Shown piece after piece: positions 44,941-54,898 of a stretch of DNA of 64,000 bases. The DNA comes from Candidatus Ishikawaella capsulata Mpkobe. GTDB taxonomy: Bacteria; Pseudomonadota; Gammaproteobacteria; Enterobacterales; Enterobacteriaceae. Both the position numbers and the translations under genes were made by a program. Location of the stretch: positions 345,001 to 409,000 of the forward strand of contig NZ_AP010872.1 in the NCBI RefSeq assembly GCF_000828515.1. Direction: 5' to 3'. The stretch's first letter is position 1, and every line of letters starts with the position of its first letter. The notes beneath the pieces are model-generated. The model ran no database searches and had not been told where the DNA came from. It saw only the letters and a list, made by a program, of their open reading frames with translations.

Positions 44941-45142
44941 ATTATTTTTTTTATAACTATAAATTATCTCAAAAAAGATATATCTTTCTACTGAATCAGC
45001 TATATTCATTACAGTAATTAATAAATTTGAAAAATTCACCATACAATTATTTGCTATATATAAAATACACTAATTAATGATTTGATATTGTTATTAACAT
45101 ACTCGATGCACTATTGACGATACCAGTAGTACAATCGATAAA

Positions 45143-46990
45143 TTACATTGCATATTTACCATACTTAATCTTTGCTTTTTCATATAATGCTTGTAATAGT
45201 GTATTAATTATGATTGTTCTGTCGTATGCATCTATATTTTTTATAATTTTTTGATATTGTTCAGTATTTCCTTGGTCTGTAAAAACTTTATCGAGAGCAA
45301 TTAAAATTATATGACCATGAGAATCGTCCATTAACTCATAACGTTTCCCTTTTTCTGGTTTTGGAATAGTAAAAACTTTTTGTGATACTAAATCTTTAGT
45401 ATTAATATCTGTTACTTGTAATTTTCCAAAATGTAGCTTAGCTTTTTTAAAGCTATCATATTTCCCTACATTTAAATCCTCTACTATTTTTTGTCCTTGT
45501 ATTTTGGCTTGTTTTATAGCTTGGTTATATTTTAAATAACTAACAATTTTATTTTTTACATCTTTTAAAGGTATAGTAGTTTGTGGTGTATATCCATCTA
45601 ATTTTGCAATAAAAGTCGTATAATCATCCGTTCCAATGATATTAATACTTTTATTGGCTTTATTTTTTTCTTCTAAAAAAATATTCAAAAGTGAATTTTT
45701 TACAGATTCATTATTAAATTCTGCCGGAATATTATTCAAATTAAACCAATTAGTTTTTACCACTTTTATTTTTGCTAATTTTTCAATTTGAGAGATATTG
45801 GCATGGTTCTCAATAGCTTTAACAATTTTTTGCTGTAACTGAGATAAATAAGTTAATTTTTTTTGTTCTATAATTTGGTTTACAATAGTATCACGTACTT
45901 CTGTTATCGATTTAACATGTTTGCGTTGTATACCTTCTAACTTTGCGATTATAAAACCAACCGATAATTTAATGGGATCAGAAATTTGACCTATTTTAGT
46001 CAAATTAGCTTTTTTAAGTTCTTCGGGAATGCGCGCAGGTTCTACCCATCCTAAATCCCCACCTTGAAGATTTGAAAGAGGATCAATAGAATATTTTTTA
46101 GCTAAAAGAGCAAAATTTTCTCCATTTATTAATTTTTTTATTATCAAATTTGCTTGATATTTAGTTTTAGTTTGAATAATTCTATAATGATTCAACGGAA
46201 TCTGAAGATATTCATCCTTGTTTTGATTATACCAATTTTTAATCTCTAACTCACTGACAATAGGTTCTTTTACATTAGCTACATCTAATAGTATATAACT
46301 TACTAAAAATTTTTCTGGTTGCAGAAACAAACGCATATTGTTCTTATAATAACTAAGAATATCACTATCACTAATATGTTGTGCTTTAATTAATTTATCA
46401 ATACTTAGAGCCGCTGTTCTAAAATTACGTTTTTGTTGAGATAAATTCAAAATCTTTTCTGATTCAGATTTTAATATAAAATCTGAATTTGTAATTGAGC
46501 TAAGTAGATTTTGCATTGATAAGCGAGCCCGTAATAATTTTATATATTGATCAACTGTCAAACCCATTTGAGCTATTTTATTCTTATACGTTGCATTATC
46601 AAAACTTCCATTAACTTGAAAGTTTTCTTCATTTAAAATAAATTGTTTAATTGTATAATCACTTACGGAAAATTTTAATTTTTCAACGTATTGATGTAAT
46701 AAAATGTTTATAATAATTTGTTGCAATACGTAAAAATAAATATCTCTCCGAGTAGATTCATCTGATGTTGACCATAACTGATTTATATCATTATCTAATA
46801 TTGATTTAATTTGTAAACGACTAATTTTATATCCATTAACTGAGACTGCATAATCGTCATTATCTATTCCGAGCAAATAATTATTGATTACGCCAGTCAA
46901 TCCAAAAGTTATTAGTATAACTATTAACAATAGTTTGACTGTTATATTATTAAATACCGTGTGCAAATTACTTATCATGACAAAATTCAA
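45143..46990 (-). CDS. ppiD: Periplasmic chaperone/parvulin-like PpiD
   Basis: Inner-membrane-anchored chaperone near the Sec translocon that helps emerging periplasmic and outer-membrane proteins. It has 615 residues (E. coli 623). One N-terminal membrane segment (about residues 18-36, LLLIVILITFGLTGVI) precedes a SurA-like N-region and a parvulin domain with NLQGGDLGWVEPARIPEEL (about 305-323) and GFIIAKLEGIQ. ATG 46978 is an alternative start. With surA reduced to a fragment, PpiD is the only periplasmic folding chaperone seen here. hupB, next to lon in E. coli, is absent. Confidence 0.93.
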   Translation of the reverse strand: MNFVMISNLHTVFNNITVKLLLIVILITFGLTGVINNYLLGIDNDDYAVSVNGYKISRLQIKSILDNDINQLWSTSDESTRRDIYFYVLQQIIINILLHQYVEKLKFSVSDYTIKQFILNEENFQVNGSFDNATYKNKIAQMGLTVDQYIKLLRARLSMQNLLSSITNSDFILKSESEKILNLSQQKRNFRTAALSIDKLIKAQHISDSDILSYYKNNMRLFLQPEKFLVSYILLDVANVKEPIVSELEIKNWYNQNKDEYLQIPLNHYRIIQTKTKYQANLIIKKLINGENFALLAKKYSIDPLSNLQGGDLGWVEPARIPEELKKANLTKIGQISDPIKLSVGFIIAKLEGIQRKHVKSITEVRDTIVNQIIEQKKLTYLSQLQQKIVKAIENHANISQIEKLAKIKVVKTNWFNLNNIPAEFNNESVKNSLLNIFLEEKNKANKSINIIGTDDYTTFIAKLDGYTPQTTIPLKDVKNKIVSYLKYNQAIKQAKIQGQKIVEDLNVGKYDSFKKAKLHFGKLQVTDINTKDLVSQKVFTIPKPEKGKRYELMDDSHGHIILIALDKVFTDQGNTEQYQKIIKNIDAYDRTIIINTLLQALYEKAKIKYGKYAM

Positions 46991-47104
46991 ATTGATTAAT
47001 TTATATATTAAATATACATAAATATTCCATTTTATTATACAGTAATAATGTTATATTATAGTACTGTGATAATATAAAATTTATCAATAATATAACTTTA
47101 AACT

Positions 47105-47122
47105 ATAGATTTTTTAATCTAT
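47105..47122 (-). terminator. Small hairpin after lon
   Basis: ATAGATT and AATCTAT form a perfect 7-bp stem around TTTT (AAAA on the minus strand), 37 bases after the lon stop. Weak and without a T-run; it may be chance. Confidence 0.3.
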
Positions 47123-47159
47123 CGTATTAAATATGAAAATCCAATCCTAATAATTAGCA

Positions 47160-49499
47160 TTATTTCTTAACTACAGCTAACTTTAGTACTTCTTCAATTA
47201 GTTTAACTGGATAAATTGTCAAATTAGCAATTATATTTTTGGGAATTTCTTCTAAATCCCGTATATTCTCATGGGGAATAATTACAGTTTTGATACCTCC
47301 ACGATGAGCGGCCAGTAATTTCTCTTTTAATCCTCCAATAGATAATATGTGACCCCGTAATGTAATTTCTCCGGTCATCGCCACATCTGATTTTACTGTA
47401 TTACCAGTCAAACAAGAAACTAATGCAGTGCACATAGCAATTCCTGCACTAGGACCATCTTTAGGAGTTGCACCTTCTGGAACATGTATATGTATATCTT
47501 GTGTTTCGTGAAAATTACTATCAATGCCTAAATCATTTGCTCGTGCACGCACTACAGTTAGGGCGGCTTGAATAGATTCTTGCATGACTTCTCCTAAGGA
47601 ACCGGTATAATTAAATTTGCCATTTCCAGGTATACAAGTTGCCTCGATAGTTAATAAATCTCCACCTACTTCTGTCCACGCTAATCCCGTAACTTGACCT
47701 ACACGATTTTCATTATTTGCACGACCATAATCATAAAGTTTAATACCTAAAAATTTTTTCAAATTTTCACTATTAATAGTCATATGTTTGGTAGTTTTAT
47801 CTAATAATAACATCTTCACAGTTTTACGGCATATTTTAGATATTTCTCGCTCAAGATTACGGACTCCAGCTTCTCTAGTATAATAACGAATGATGTCTAT
47901 TATCGCATCAGGTTCGATAGTAATTTCCTCTTCTTTCAGAGCATTACGATGTATTTGTTTAGGAATTAAATGTTGCTTAGCAATATTTAACTTTTCATCT
48001 TCAGTATAACCTGAAAGTTTAATAACCTCCATTCTATCTAGTAATGGTGGTGGTATATTCATTGAATTTGATGTCGCTACAAACATAACATCAGAAAGAT
48101 CATAATCCAATTCAAGATAATGATCATTAAAAGAACTATTCTGTTCGGGATCTAATACTTCTAATAGAGCTGAAGCAGGGTCACCTCGCATATCATGAGA
48201 CATTTTATCAATTTCATCCAGTAAAAATAAAGGATTTGTAACACCTACCTTAGCCATTTTTTGAATAAGCTTACCAGGCATAGAACCAATATAAGTACGA
48301 CGATGACCACGTATTTCAGCTTCATCTCTTACACCACCCAAGGCCATTCTTATATATTTGCGACCTGTAGCTTTAGCAATAGACTGACCCAATGAAGTTT
48401 TACCTACACCTGGAGGTCCAACTAAGCAAATAATTGCTCCTCTAATTTTATTTAGTCGAGTCTGCACAGCTAAATATTCTAATATGCGATCCTTAACTTT
48501 TTTTAAACCATAATGATCTTTATCTAATCCATATTGAGCTTTATTTAAATCTTTTTTTACTTTACTACGTACACTCCAAGGAATTTGAACGATCCAATCA
48601 ATATAATTTCGTATAACTGTTGCTTCTGCTGACATTGGAGACATCATTCTCATTTTTTGTAATTCTGCTTCTACCTTCTTAAAAACTTCTTTAGGCATCT
48701 TCGTTTTATTAATTTTACGTTTCAATACTTCATATTCATCAAATGATTCATCTATTTCACTTAATTCTTTTTGAATTGCTTTCATTTGCTCGTTTAAATA
48801 GTATTCACGTTGACTTTTTTCCATTTGTTTTTTTACACGATTACGAATACGTTTCTCAACTTGCAATAAATCAATTTCTGATTCCATCATGGCCATTAGA
48901 TATTGTAAACGTTCATTTACATCGAACATTTCTAATATTGATTGTTTATCGACGAGTTTCAATGGCATATGAGCTGCTACTGTATCTGCTAAACGTGCAG
49001 CATCATCAATATTGTTTAATGAAGTTAGTACCTCCGGAGGTATTTTCTGGTTAAGTTTTATATACCCTTCAAATTGACTAAGTGCTGCACAAATAAGTAT
49101 TTCTTGTTCACGATCTTGTTTTTTGCTTCCTTCTGTATTGGAAATAATCATATATTCTATTTGTGCAACAAAATATTCACCATTATCAGATAAATTGGTG
49201 ATATGGGCTCTTTGTAAACCTTCGACTAATACTTTTACAGTACCATCTGGAAGTTTAAGCATCTGCAAGATAGATGAAATAGTGCCTACTGAAAAAAGAT
49301 CATTGGTACTGGGATCATCTTGCAAAGGTTCTCTTTGAGCCACTAATAAAATTTTTTTTTCTTCCTCTACTGCAGATTCAAGGCACCGAATGGATTTTTC
49401 TCTGCCAACAAATAATGGAATAACCATATGTGGGTAAACTACTACGTCACGTAGAGGTAATACAGGGATTTCAAGGTTTTTAGAACGCTCAGCATTCAT
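47160..49499 (-). CDS. lon: ATP-dependent protease Lon
   Basis: AAA+ serine protease degrading misfolded and short-lived proteins. From ATG 49499 it has 779 residues (E. coli 784); GAGGGAG about five bases upstream supports this over an in-frame ATG at 49541. The N-domain begins IPVLPLRDVVVYPHMVIPLF; Walker A is GPPGVGKTSLGQS; the catalytic Ser lies in PKDGPSAGIAMC and the Lys in LPIGGLKEKL-like SIGGLKEKLLAA. It is downstream of clpX as in E. coli. No CCCCAT-type sigma-32 -10 box was found upstream. Confidence 0.97.
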   Translation of the reverse strand: MNAERSKNLEIPVLPLRDVVVYPHMVIPLFVGREKSIRCLESAVEEEKKILLVAQREPLQDDPSTNDLFSVGTISSILQMLKLPDGTVKVLVEGLQRAHITNLSDNGEYFVAQIEYMIISNTEGSKKQDREQEILICAALSQFEGYIKLNQKIPPEVLTSLNNIDDAARLADTVAAHMPLKLVDKQSILEMFDVNERLQYLMAMMESEIDLLQVEKRIRNRVKKQMEKSQREYYLNEQMKAIQKELSEIDESFDEYEVLKRKINKTKMPKEVFKKVEAELQKMRMMSPMSAEATVIRNYIDWIVQIPWSVRSKVKKDLNKAQYGLDKDHYGLKKVKDRILEYLAVQTRLNKIRGAIICLVGPPGVGKTSLGQSIAKATGRKYIRMALGGVRDEAEIRGHRRTYIGSMPGKLIQKMAKVGVTNPLFLLDEIDKMSHDMRGDPASALLEVLDPEQNSSFNDHYLELDYDLSDVMFVATSNSMNIPPPLLDRMEVIKLSGYTEDEKLNIAKQHLIPKQIHRNALKEEEITIEPDAIIDIIRYYTREAGVRNLEREISKICRKTVKMLLLDKTTKHMTINSENLKKFLGIKLYDYGRANNENRVGQVTGLAWTEVGGDLLTIEATCIPGNGKFNYTGSLGEVMQESIQAALTVVRARANDLGIDSNFHETQDIHIHVPEGATPKDGPSAGIAMCTALVSCLTGNTVKSDVAMTGEITLRGHILSIGGLKEKLLAAHRGGIKTVIIPHENIRDLEEIPKNIIANLTIYPVKLIEEVLKLAVVKK

Positions 49500-49647
49500 A
49501 GAGCTCCCTCTTAATTTAGAGTCTACCAAGTGGCAATGCATTTTAAATGTGCAGTTAACCTACAGGTAATAATAACTGTATATTCAATGTTATAGATTTG
49601 ATAAAATCAAAATAGAATACTTATTCTTCAATTAAAAACTCGTGAAG

Positions 49648-50919
49648 TTATTCCGGAGAAATATGTACTCCGTTATTTTCCTGAATAAAAGTAGCAGTAC
49701 ATTGTTCATTAATAACCAATTCGTTAATTATTACTTTTTTTAGCCCTTTCATAGAAGGCATATTATACATAACTTCCAGCAATGCTGCTTCTACTATAGA
49801 ACGTAGACCACGTGCACCAGTTTTTCTTTGCATGGCTTTCTTAGCAATAGCTACTAGTGATTCCTCAAGGAATTCAAGTTCTACTCCGTCCAAACGAAAA
49901 AGTTCTTGATATTGTTTTGTTAATGCATTTCTAGGCTGACATAAAATTTGAATAAGTGCTTCCTCATTCAATGCATTTAAGGTTGTTATCACCGGTAAAC
50001 GACCTACAAACTCTGGAATTAAACCAAATTTAATCAAATCTTCTGGTTCCACTTGAGAAAGTAATTCACTTTCTGATTGTTTATATGAGGGATCTTTTAC
50101 TTTTGCACTAAAACCAATACCAGAACCGCTTTCCACTCTTTTAGAAATAATTGTATCTAAACCTGCAAATGCTCCACCACATATAAAAAGAATTTTGGAA
50201 GTATCTACTTGCAAAAAGTCTTGTTGAGGATGTTTACGTCCACCATGAGGTGGTACGGAAGCAACTGTACCTTCAATTAATTTTAACAAAGCTTGCTGTA
50301 CACCTTCACCGGATACATCTCGTGTAATAGAAGGATTGTCGGATTTGCGTGATATTTTATCAATTTCATCAATATAAACGATTCCATGCTGGGCTTTGTG
50401 AATATCATAATCACATTTTTGTAGTAATTTGTGAATTATATTTTCTACATCCTCACCAACATAACCAGCTTCTGTCAAAGTAGTGGCATCCGCCATAGTG
50501 AATGGAACATTAAGTAAACGTGCCAGTGTTTCTGCTAGTAACGTTTTTCCACTACCTGTAGGACCAATAATTAAAATATTGCTTTTACCTAATTCTATAT
50601 CACCAGAAGTCCTATCTTTATTAATTAATTTTTTATAATGATTATATACAGCTACTGACAACACCTTTTTAGCTGCTTCTTGACCAATGACATAATCGTC
50701 TAGGTGATTACGTATTTCATGAGGGTTAGGTAATGCCTTAATTTCATTAAGTGACATTTGCTTCATTTCTTCTTCAAGAATTTCATTGCATAAATTAACA
50801 CATTCATCGCATATATATACTGAAGGCCCCGCAATTAACTTATTTACTGCATCTTGATTATGTCCGCAAAATGAACAGCATAGTGTTTGTTCTAAAATAT
50901 TTTTGCGCTTATCTGTCAT
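49648..50919 (-). CDS. clpX: ClpX unfoldase subunit of ClpXP
   Basis: AAA+ unfoldase that feeds substrates to ClpP. It has 423 residues (E. coli 424). The N-terminal zinc domain has CSFC and CDEC/CNE (residues 15-47). Walker A is [24 protein letters not shown] is Walker [11 protein letters not shown] is sensor II. The ClpP-contacting IGF loop appears as IGFSAK. It follows clpP by 136 bases, as in E. coli. With clpA broken, ClpX is the only ClpP partner seen. Confidence 0.97.
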   Translation of the reverse strand: MTDKRKNILEQTLCCSFCGHNQDAVNKLIAGPSVYICDECVNLCNEILEEEMKQMSLNEIKALPNPHEIRNHLDDYVIGQEAAKKVLSVAVYNHYKKLINKDRTSGDIELGKSNILIIGPTGSGKTLLAETLARLLNVPFTMADATTLTEAGYVGEDVENIIHKLLQKCDYDIHKAQHGIVYIDEIDKISRKSDNPSITRDVSGEGVQQALLKLIEGTVASVPPHGGRKHPQQDFLQVDTSKILFICGGAFAGLDTIISKRVESGSGIGFSAKVKDPSYKQSESELLSQVEPEDLIKFGLIPEFVGRLPVITTLNALNEEALIQILCQPRNALTKQYQELFRLDGVELEFLEESLVAIAKKAMQRKTGARGLRSIVEAALLEVMYNMPSMKGLKKVIINELVINEQCTATFIQENNGVHISPE

Positions 50920-51055
50920 TGTAATTAATTAGCCTCTTTTTATATTGTTTATATTATATTGTCTAGCATGTGCTTATGATTTTATCATGTAAATAAATTA
51001 TATAATTTATTTAATTAAGCAATATTTAAATATCTACTGGGAAGGATAATCAATA

Positions 51056-51640
51056 TTACTGACGATACGTTAGAATAGCATCTACTAATCCATATTCTAC
51101 TGCTTCCTTCGCTGAAAGAAAACGGTCCCGTTCAGTATCTATCTCTATTTTTTTCAATGGTTTACCCGTATGTTTAGCTATTAATTCATTCAATCGATGT
51201 TTCACTTGTAAAATTTCACGAGCATGTATCTCAATATCTGTAGCTTGTCCTTGATATCCACCTAATGGTTGATGAATCATTACACGAGAATTAGGAAGAC
51301 AAAATCGTTTTCCTTTAGCCCCTGCTGTTAACAAAAATGCTCCCATGGAATATGCTTGTCCCATACAAATAGTACTAACGTCTGGTTTAATAAATTGCAT
51401 TGTATCATAAATTGACATACCAGCTGTTATAACTCCACCTGGCGAATTGATATACAGATAAATATCCTTATCTGGATTTTCTGCTTCTAAATAGAGAATT
51501 TGAGCTACAACTAGATTAGCCATACGATCCTCAACCTGTCCTGTGAGAAATATTACGCGTTCTTTAAGTAAACGTGAATAAATATCATAGGAACGTTCAC
51601 CACGTGAAGTTTGCTCAACTACCATAGGTATTAAAGTCAT
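51056..51640 (-). CDS. clpP: ClpP protease subunit
   Basis: Serine peptidase forming the degradation barrel of ClpXP. It has 194 residues and starts [15 protein letters not shown], equal to the mature E. coli N-terminus, so the self-cleaved propeptide is missing. The catalytic His lies in [17 protein letters not shown] and the Asp in DTERDRFLS. The catalytic Ser sits in [11 protein letters not shown], where the usual residue before Ser is Ala (GQAASMGA); here it is Tyr (codon TAT). Otherwise nearly identical to E. coli. Confidence 0.97.
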   Translation of the reverse strand: MTLIPMVVEQTSRGERSYDIYSRLLKERVIFLTGQVEDRMANLVVAQILYLEAENPDKDIYLYINSPGGVITAGMSIYDTMQFIKPDVSTICMGQAYSMGAFLLTAGAKGKRFCLPNSRVMIHQPLGGYQGQATDIEIHAREILQVKHRLNELIAKHTGKPLKKIEIDTERDRFLSAKEAVEYGLVDAILTYRQ

Positions 51641-51771
51641 TGCATTATCTCTTCATTATCTATATATATTATTAGTAATACTTCCTTAAGTTTACCAGCC
51701 TGTTTCACTATACTGCTATTACATCAATAGACTTATTTATAATCAAGTTATTACAATAAAAAATTGATTAA

Positions 51772-53094
51772 TTAATCAATAAGAGACATATCAAATTTAT
51801 AATTATCCACATTTTGCATGAATTCTTTAAAGTTCATAGATTTTTCTGTTACATGAGCTTCATTTAAAATAGTATTTATAGCTTGTTTTTCCAAGAGATA
51901 ATTTCGCATATTATCCATTAAGTCCTGATTTTTGGCATAAAATTCTATTAATTTAGCAGGTTTTTCATATAAACAAGCTTCTTTATTTATTTGATCGTGC
52001 AATTGTTTTTCATCAACTTTTATTTTGTAATACCGAATTATTTCACATAATAGCAAATTAATAATAATTCTAACTTTTGCTTGGTTAGATAACATTTTTT
52101 CTGAAATATTCATTTTATTTTCATTAAATTCTTTATTAGCTTGCTCACGTAAATTTTTTATCTCTTGTTTTAGTAATACAGGTGGTACCTTACATTTTTG
52201 ATTGTTTTTTAGTAAAGCATTTAAAATTTGTAATTTTATATAATTATAATTTTTATTTTGAATTTCAATTTTTATATTTTCAGTAATTTTTTCACGAAGA
52301 GTAGCAATAGAACCATCTTTCACACCTAAACTCGAGATAAATTTGGATGTGATTTCTGGTAATTCGCATGTTTCAACTTTTTTTACAAACACTTTAAAAG
52401 TTACTAATTTCCCTTTTAGATAATCTACTGAGTAGTTCGGAGGAAATTGAATAGAAACATCAAATATGTCATTTTTCTTATGACCGATTAGACTTTTTTC
52501 AAAATCTTGAATTAATTTATTTTGACCTATTACCAACACAAAATTAGATGCTTGGTTACCTTTAAATTCTTTTTCATCAATCCATCCTTTAAAATCTATT
52601 GTAAGTTTATCATCAATATTAGCCCCTGCATGGCTTTCTTTCCAAATTGCTTTATGCTGGCGCATGATATTCAACATAGAATCAACATCTTCTTCAGTAA
52701 TTTTTACAACTGGATTTTCAATTTCTATAGCATGTAGATTGTTTAATTCAATAGTTGGACTAACTTCAAATTCTACAGAATAAGTTAAATTACTACCTGC
52801 TTCATAGTGATCAGGTATATAAATTGGATTTCCAACTAAATTAATATTTTCCTTATGGATACTTTGCAGAAAATGATATTGCATCATATTATTGATGATA
52901 TCTCGACGTACAGAACTACCATAACGTTGGATAACAATATTCATAGGTACTTTACCTACTCGAAAACCATCTATATGTATTTTTTTAGATATATCAATTA
53001 ATTTTTTGTTAAATGCATTTTCGATTTTTTCAGAAGAAATAGTAATCTTCCTTCTGTGACTAAGATTCTGAACAGTTTCTCCTAAATCTTGCAT
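51772..53094 (-). CDS. tig: Trigger factor
   Basis: Ribosome-bound chaperone and prolyl isomerase acting on nascent chains. It has 440 residues (E. coli 432). The ribosome-binding signature is IDGFRVGKVPMNIVIQRYG (residues about 40-58); the Lys of the E. coli FRK triad is Val here, a position that varies in the family. The PPIase domain has TIDFKGWIDEKEFKG. The C-terminal arms are lysine- and asparagine-rich and less conserved. It lies upstream of clpP as in E. coli. Confidence 0.95.
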   Translation of the reverse strand: MQDLGETVQNLSHRRKITISSEKIENAFNKKLIDISKKIHIDGFRVGKVPMNIVIQRYGSSVRRDIINNMMQYHFLQSIHKENINLVGNPIYIPDHYEAGSNLTYSVEFEVSPTIELNNLHAIEIENPVVKITEEDVDSMLNIMRQHKAIWKESHAGANIDDKLTIDFKGWIDEKEFKGNQASNFVLVIGQNKLIQDFEKSLIGHKKNDIFDVSIQFPPNYSVDYLKGKLVTFKVFVKKVETCELPEITSKFISSLGVKDGSIATLREKITENIKIEIQNKNYNYIKLQILNALLKNNQKCKVPPVLLKQEIKNLREQANKEFNENKMNISEKMLSNQAKVRIIINLLLCEIIRYYKIKVDEKQLHDQINKEACLYEKPAKLIEFYAKNQDLMDNMRNYLLEKQAINTILNEAHVTEKSMNFKEFMQNVDNYKFDMSLID

Positions 53095-53182
53095 ATCGAT
53101 TACCTCAAAACAATTAATAATTTACATTTATTTAAATAGTACAATTTTTCATGAGTTAGAGTAAAATGTAGATAGTAATAAT

Positions 53183-53494
53183 TTAAGTTCTCATATCTGC
53201 GCGACAATTTGGTGAAGCTATAATGGTATTATTTATTTTTGTCCATTCCTTAGTAGTATAAGTATGTAATGCTAATGCATATACACTTTCTGCTAATTCC
53301 TCAATTAATTCTTTATAAATAGATCTATGACGATCTAAAAGTTTTTGACCCATAAAAATATCACTCACGATTATTACTTTAAAATGACTTTCAGATCCAG
53401 CTGGCACATTATGACGATAGCTTTCATTATGAACTTCTAGATATATTGGTTCAAATGCTTTATGTAATTTTTCTGTTATTTGTTCGCGAATCAT
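53183..53494 (-). CDS. bolA: BolA-family protein
   Basis: Small protein that in the family pairs with monothiol glutaredoxins in iron-sulfur traffic and influences cell shape genes. From ATG 53494 it has 103 residues (E. coli 105), with AAGGAG six bases upstream; a longer frame to 53575 lacks homology. [18 protein letters not shown] (with the key His) and [14 protein letters not shown] are conserved, and HALALHTYT-like [13 protein letters not shown] follows. It lies upstream of tig. Confidence 0.95.
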   Translation of the reverse strand: MIREQITEKLHKAFEPIYLEVHNESYRHNVPAGSESHFKVIIVSDIFMGQKLLDRHRSIYKELIEELAESVYALALHTYTTKEWTKINNTIIASPNCRADMRT

Positions 53495-53945
53495 AATTAA
53501 ACTCCTTAACAGGGATAAATATGCTGCATTTATTTTATCTATTAATCTATTGAATATTATATTTGAAATATTCATTTATAACAACTATAGTATTTAATTT
53601 GGAATTTATAATAATAATTACATCATTCAGTTGATTTTAAAATAATTATATATTAAAAGAATTGTTAAAAAAGTTATTGTCATTTTTCAATATAAACCAA
53701 ACTATATGATTTAAAATAGCATTTTTAATAAATATTACAATACTAATGTTTATACTCGTTAATAATAACTGTTTATCACATAAAAGTTATTATTAACGAG
53801 TAAGATACTTAATATGATACTAGTGCTGATTGTGCTATTCAAAGGAAACAGTATAACTATATAACATAGTTAGTTTACATTATTTAAAGGTTCCCGTAAA
53901 ATGCTATCATAATTAATAATATATCCCTTGTTAGTGAGGTCTTAA
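53495..53945. other. bolA-cyoA divergent region
   Basis: 451 bases where E. coli has yajG and ampG. No recognisable gene remnant was found. Its main feature is the perfect inverted repeat at 53753-53802. Divergent promoters for bolA and the cyo operon must lie here, but no confident -35/-10 pair could be chosen. Confidence 0.5.
53753..53802. repeat. Perfect 18-bp inverted repeat
   Basis: Left arm TACTCGTTAATAATAACT (53753-53770) and right arm AGTTATTATTAACGAGTA (53785-53802) match perfectly around a 14-base spacer (53771-53784). No T-run follows on either strand, and the flanking genes diverge, so a terminator for them is unlikely. It lies about 145 bases before cyoA. It could be an operator, an RNA 5'-leader structure, or a terminator of a vanished gene. 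Confidence 0.9.
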
Positions 53946-54827
53946 ATGAGACTCAATAAATGCAATAAGTATTTTGAACCATTATTATTCACAATAAGTA
54001 TTGTATTATTAAGTAACTGTAACTGTAATATTGCTTTATTAAATCCCAAAGGGGAGATAGCAATTCAACAACGCTCACTAATACTACTGGCTTTTGGTCT
54101 TATGCTAATTGTAGTTATTCCAGCAATCATAATGGCTATTTTATTCGCTTGTAAATATCGTGATTCTAATACTTCCGACATCCAATATAATCCTAATTGG
54201 TCACATTCTAATAAATTAGAAGCTGTAATTTGGGGTATACCTGTTTTAATTATTTGTTTTCTCGCAATAGTAACATGGAAATCTACTCATACACTAGATC
54301 CTGGCAAATCATTAGATTCTAATAAAAAATCTTTACAAATAGAAGTCATAGCACTTGATTGGAAATGGCTTTTTATTTATCCAGAACAAAAAATTATAAC
54401 TATAAACGAAATTGCTTTTCCGGTAAATATGCCAGTCACTTTTAAAGTAACATCTAATTCTGTAGTAAATTCTTTTTTTATTCCTGAGCTCGGAAGTCAA
54501 ATATATGCAATGGCCGGTATGAAAAATAATCTTAATCTCATAGCTAATAAAGCAGGTATTTATAAAGGTATATCCTCTAATTTTAGTGGACCAGGATTTT
54601 CAGGGATGAAATTCAAAGTAATTGTAACTAAGGATAACACAGAATTCAATAATTGGATTATAAAAGTAAAATCTTCTCCTAAAAAACTAAATACTCAAGA
54701 AGAATACAATAAAATTGCTATTCCTAGTCAAAATAATCCTGTGGAATATTTTTCTACGGAAAATACTACTTTATTCTTACAAGTTATCAAACAGTTCCAA
54801 ATGAGTAAAAATAGAGATAAACCATAA
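53946..54827 (+). CDS. cyoA: Cytochrome bo3 oxidase subunit II
   Basis: Subunit II of the ubiquinol oxidase, a lipoprotein with a periplasmic cupredoxin-like domain (no CuA site in quinol oxidases). It has 293 residues (E. coli 315). The signal peptide ends in the lipobox LLSNC near residue 25; two membrane segments follow (about 44-68 and 90-108). The block [16 protein letters not shown] and [16 protein letters not shown] are conserved. It is the first gene of cyoABCDE and a substrate for LspA. Confidence 0.96.
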   Translation: MRLNKCNKYFEPLLFTISIVLLSNCNCNIALLNPKGEIAIQQRSLILLAFGLMLIVVIPAIIMAILFACKYRDSNTSDIQYNPNWSHSNKLEAVIWGIPVLIICFLAIVTWKSTHTLDPGKSLDSNKKSLQIEVIALDWKWLFIYPEQKIITINEIAFPVNMPVTFKVTSNSVVNSFFIPELGSQIYAMAGMKNNLNLIANKAGIYKGISSNFSGPGFSGMKFKVIVTKDNTEFNNWIIKVKSSPKKLNTQEEYNKIAIPSQNNPVEYFSTENTTLFLQVIKQFQMSKNRDKP

Positions 54828-54851
54828 ATAAAAGTAAAACTGTTTTGCCAA

Positions 54852-54870
54852 CTTTTCTTTTAAAGAAAAG
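54852..54870 (+). other. Hairpin between cyoA and cyoB
   Basis: CTTTTCTTT and AAAGAAAAG form a near-continuous stem 24 bases after the cyoA stop (8 pairs with a 3-base loop). It could mark mRNA processing or protect the cyoA segment. Confidence 0.35.
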
Positions 54871-54898
54871 AACAATATGATTTTTTAAAGAGAATAAA

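Noticed and set aside
48743-49054. Open frame of about 100 codons antisense to lon
   Set aside because: It lies entirely inside the conserved lon coding sequence, has no homology I recognise, and reflects the codon bias of the real gene. The same holds for antisense frames within thrC (10091-10390), dnaJ (15185-15478) and dnaX (43355-43609).
49500-49647. Sigma-32 promoter before lon
   Set aside because: A TTGAA string is present, but no CCCCAT-like -10 box lies at the right distance, so the site is not supported.
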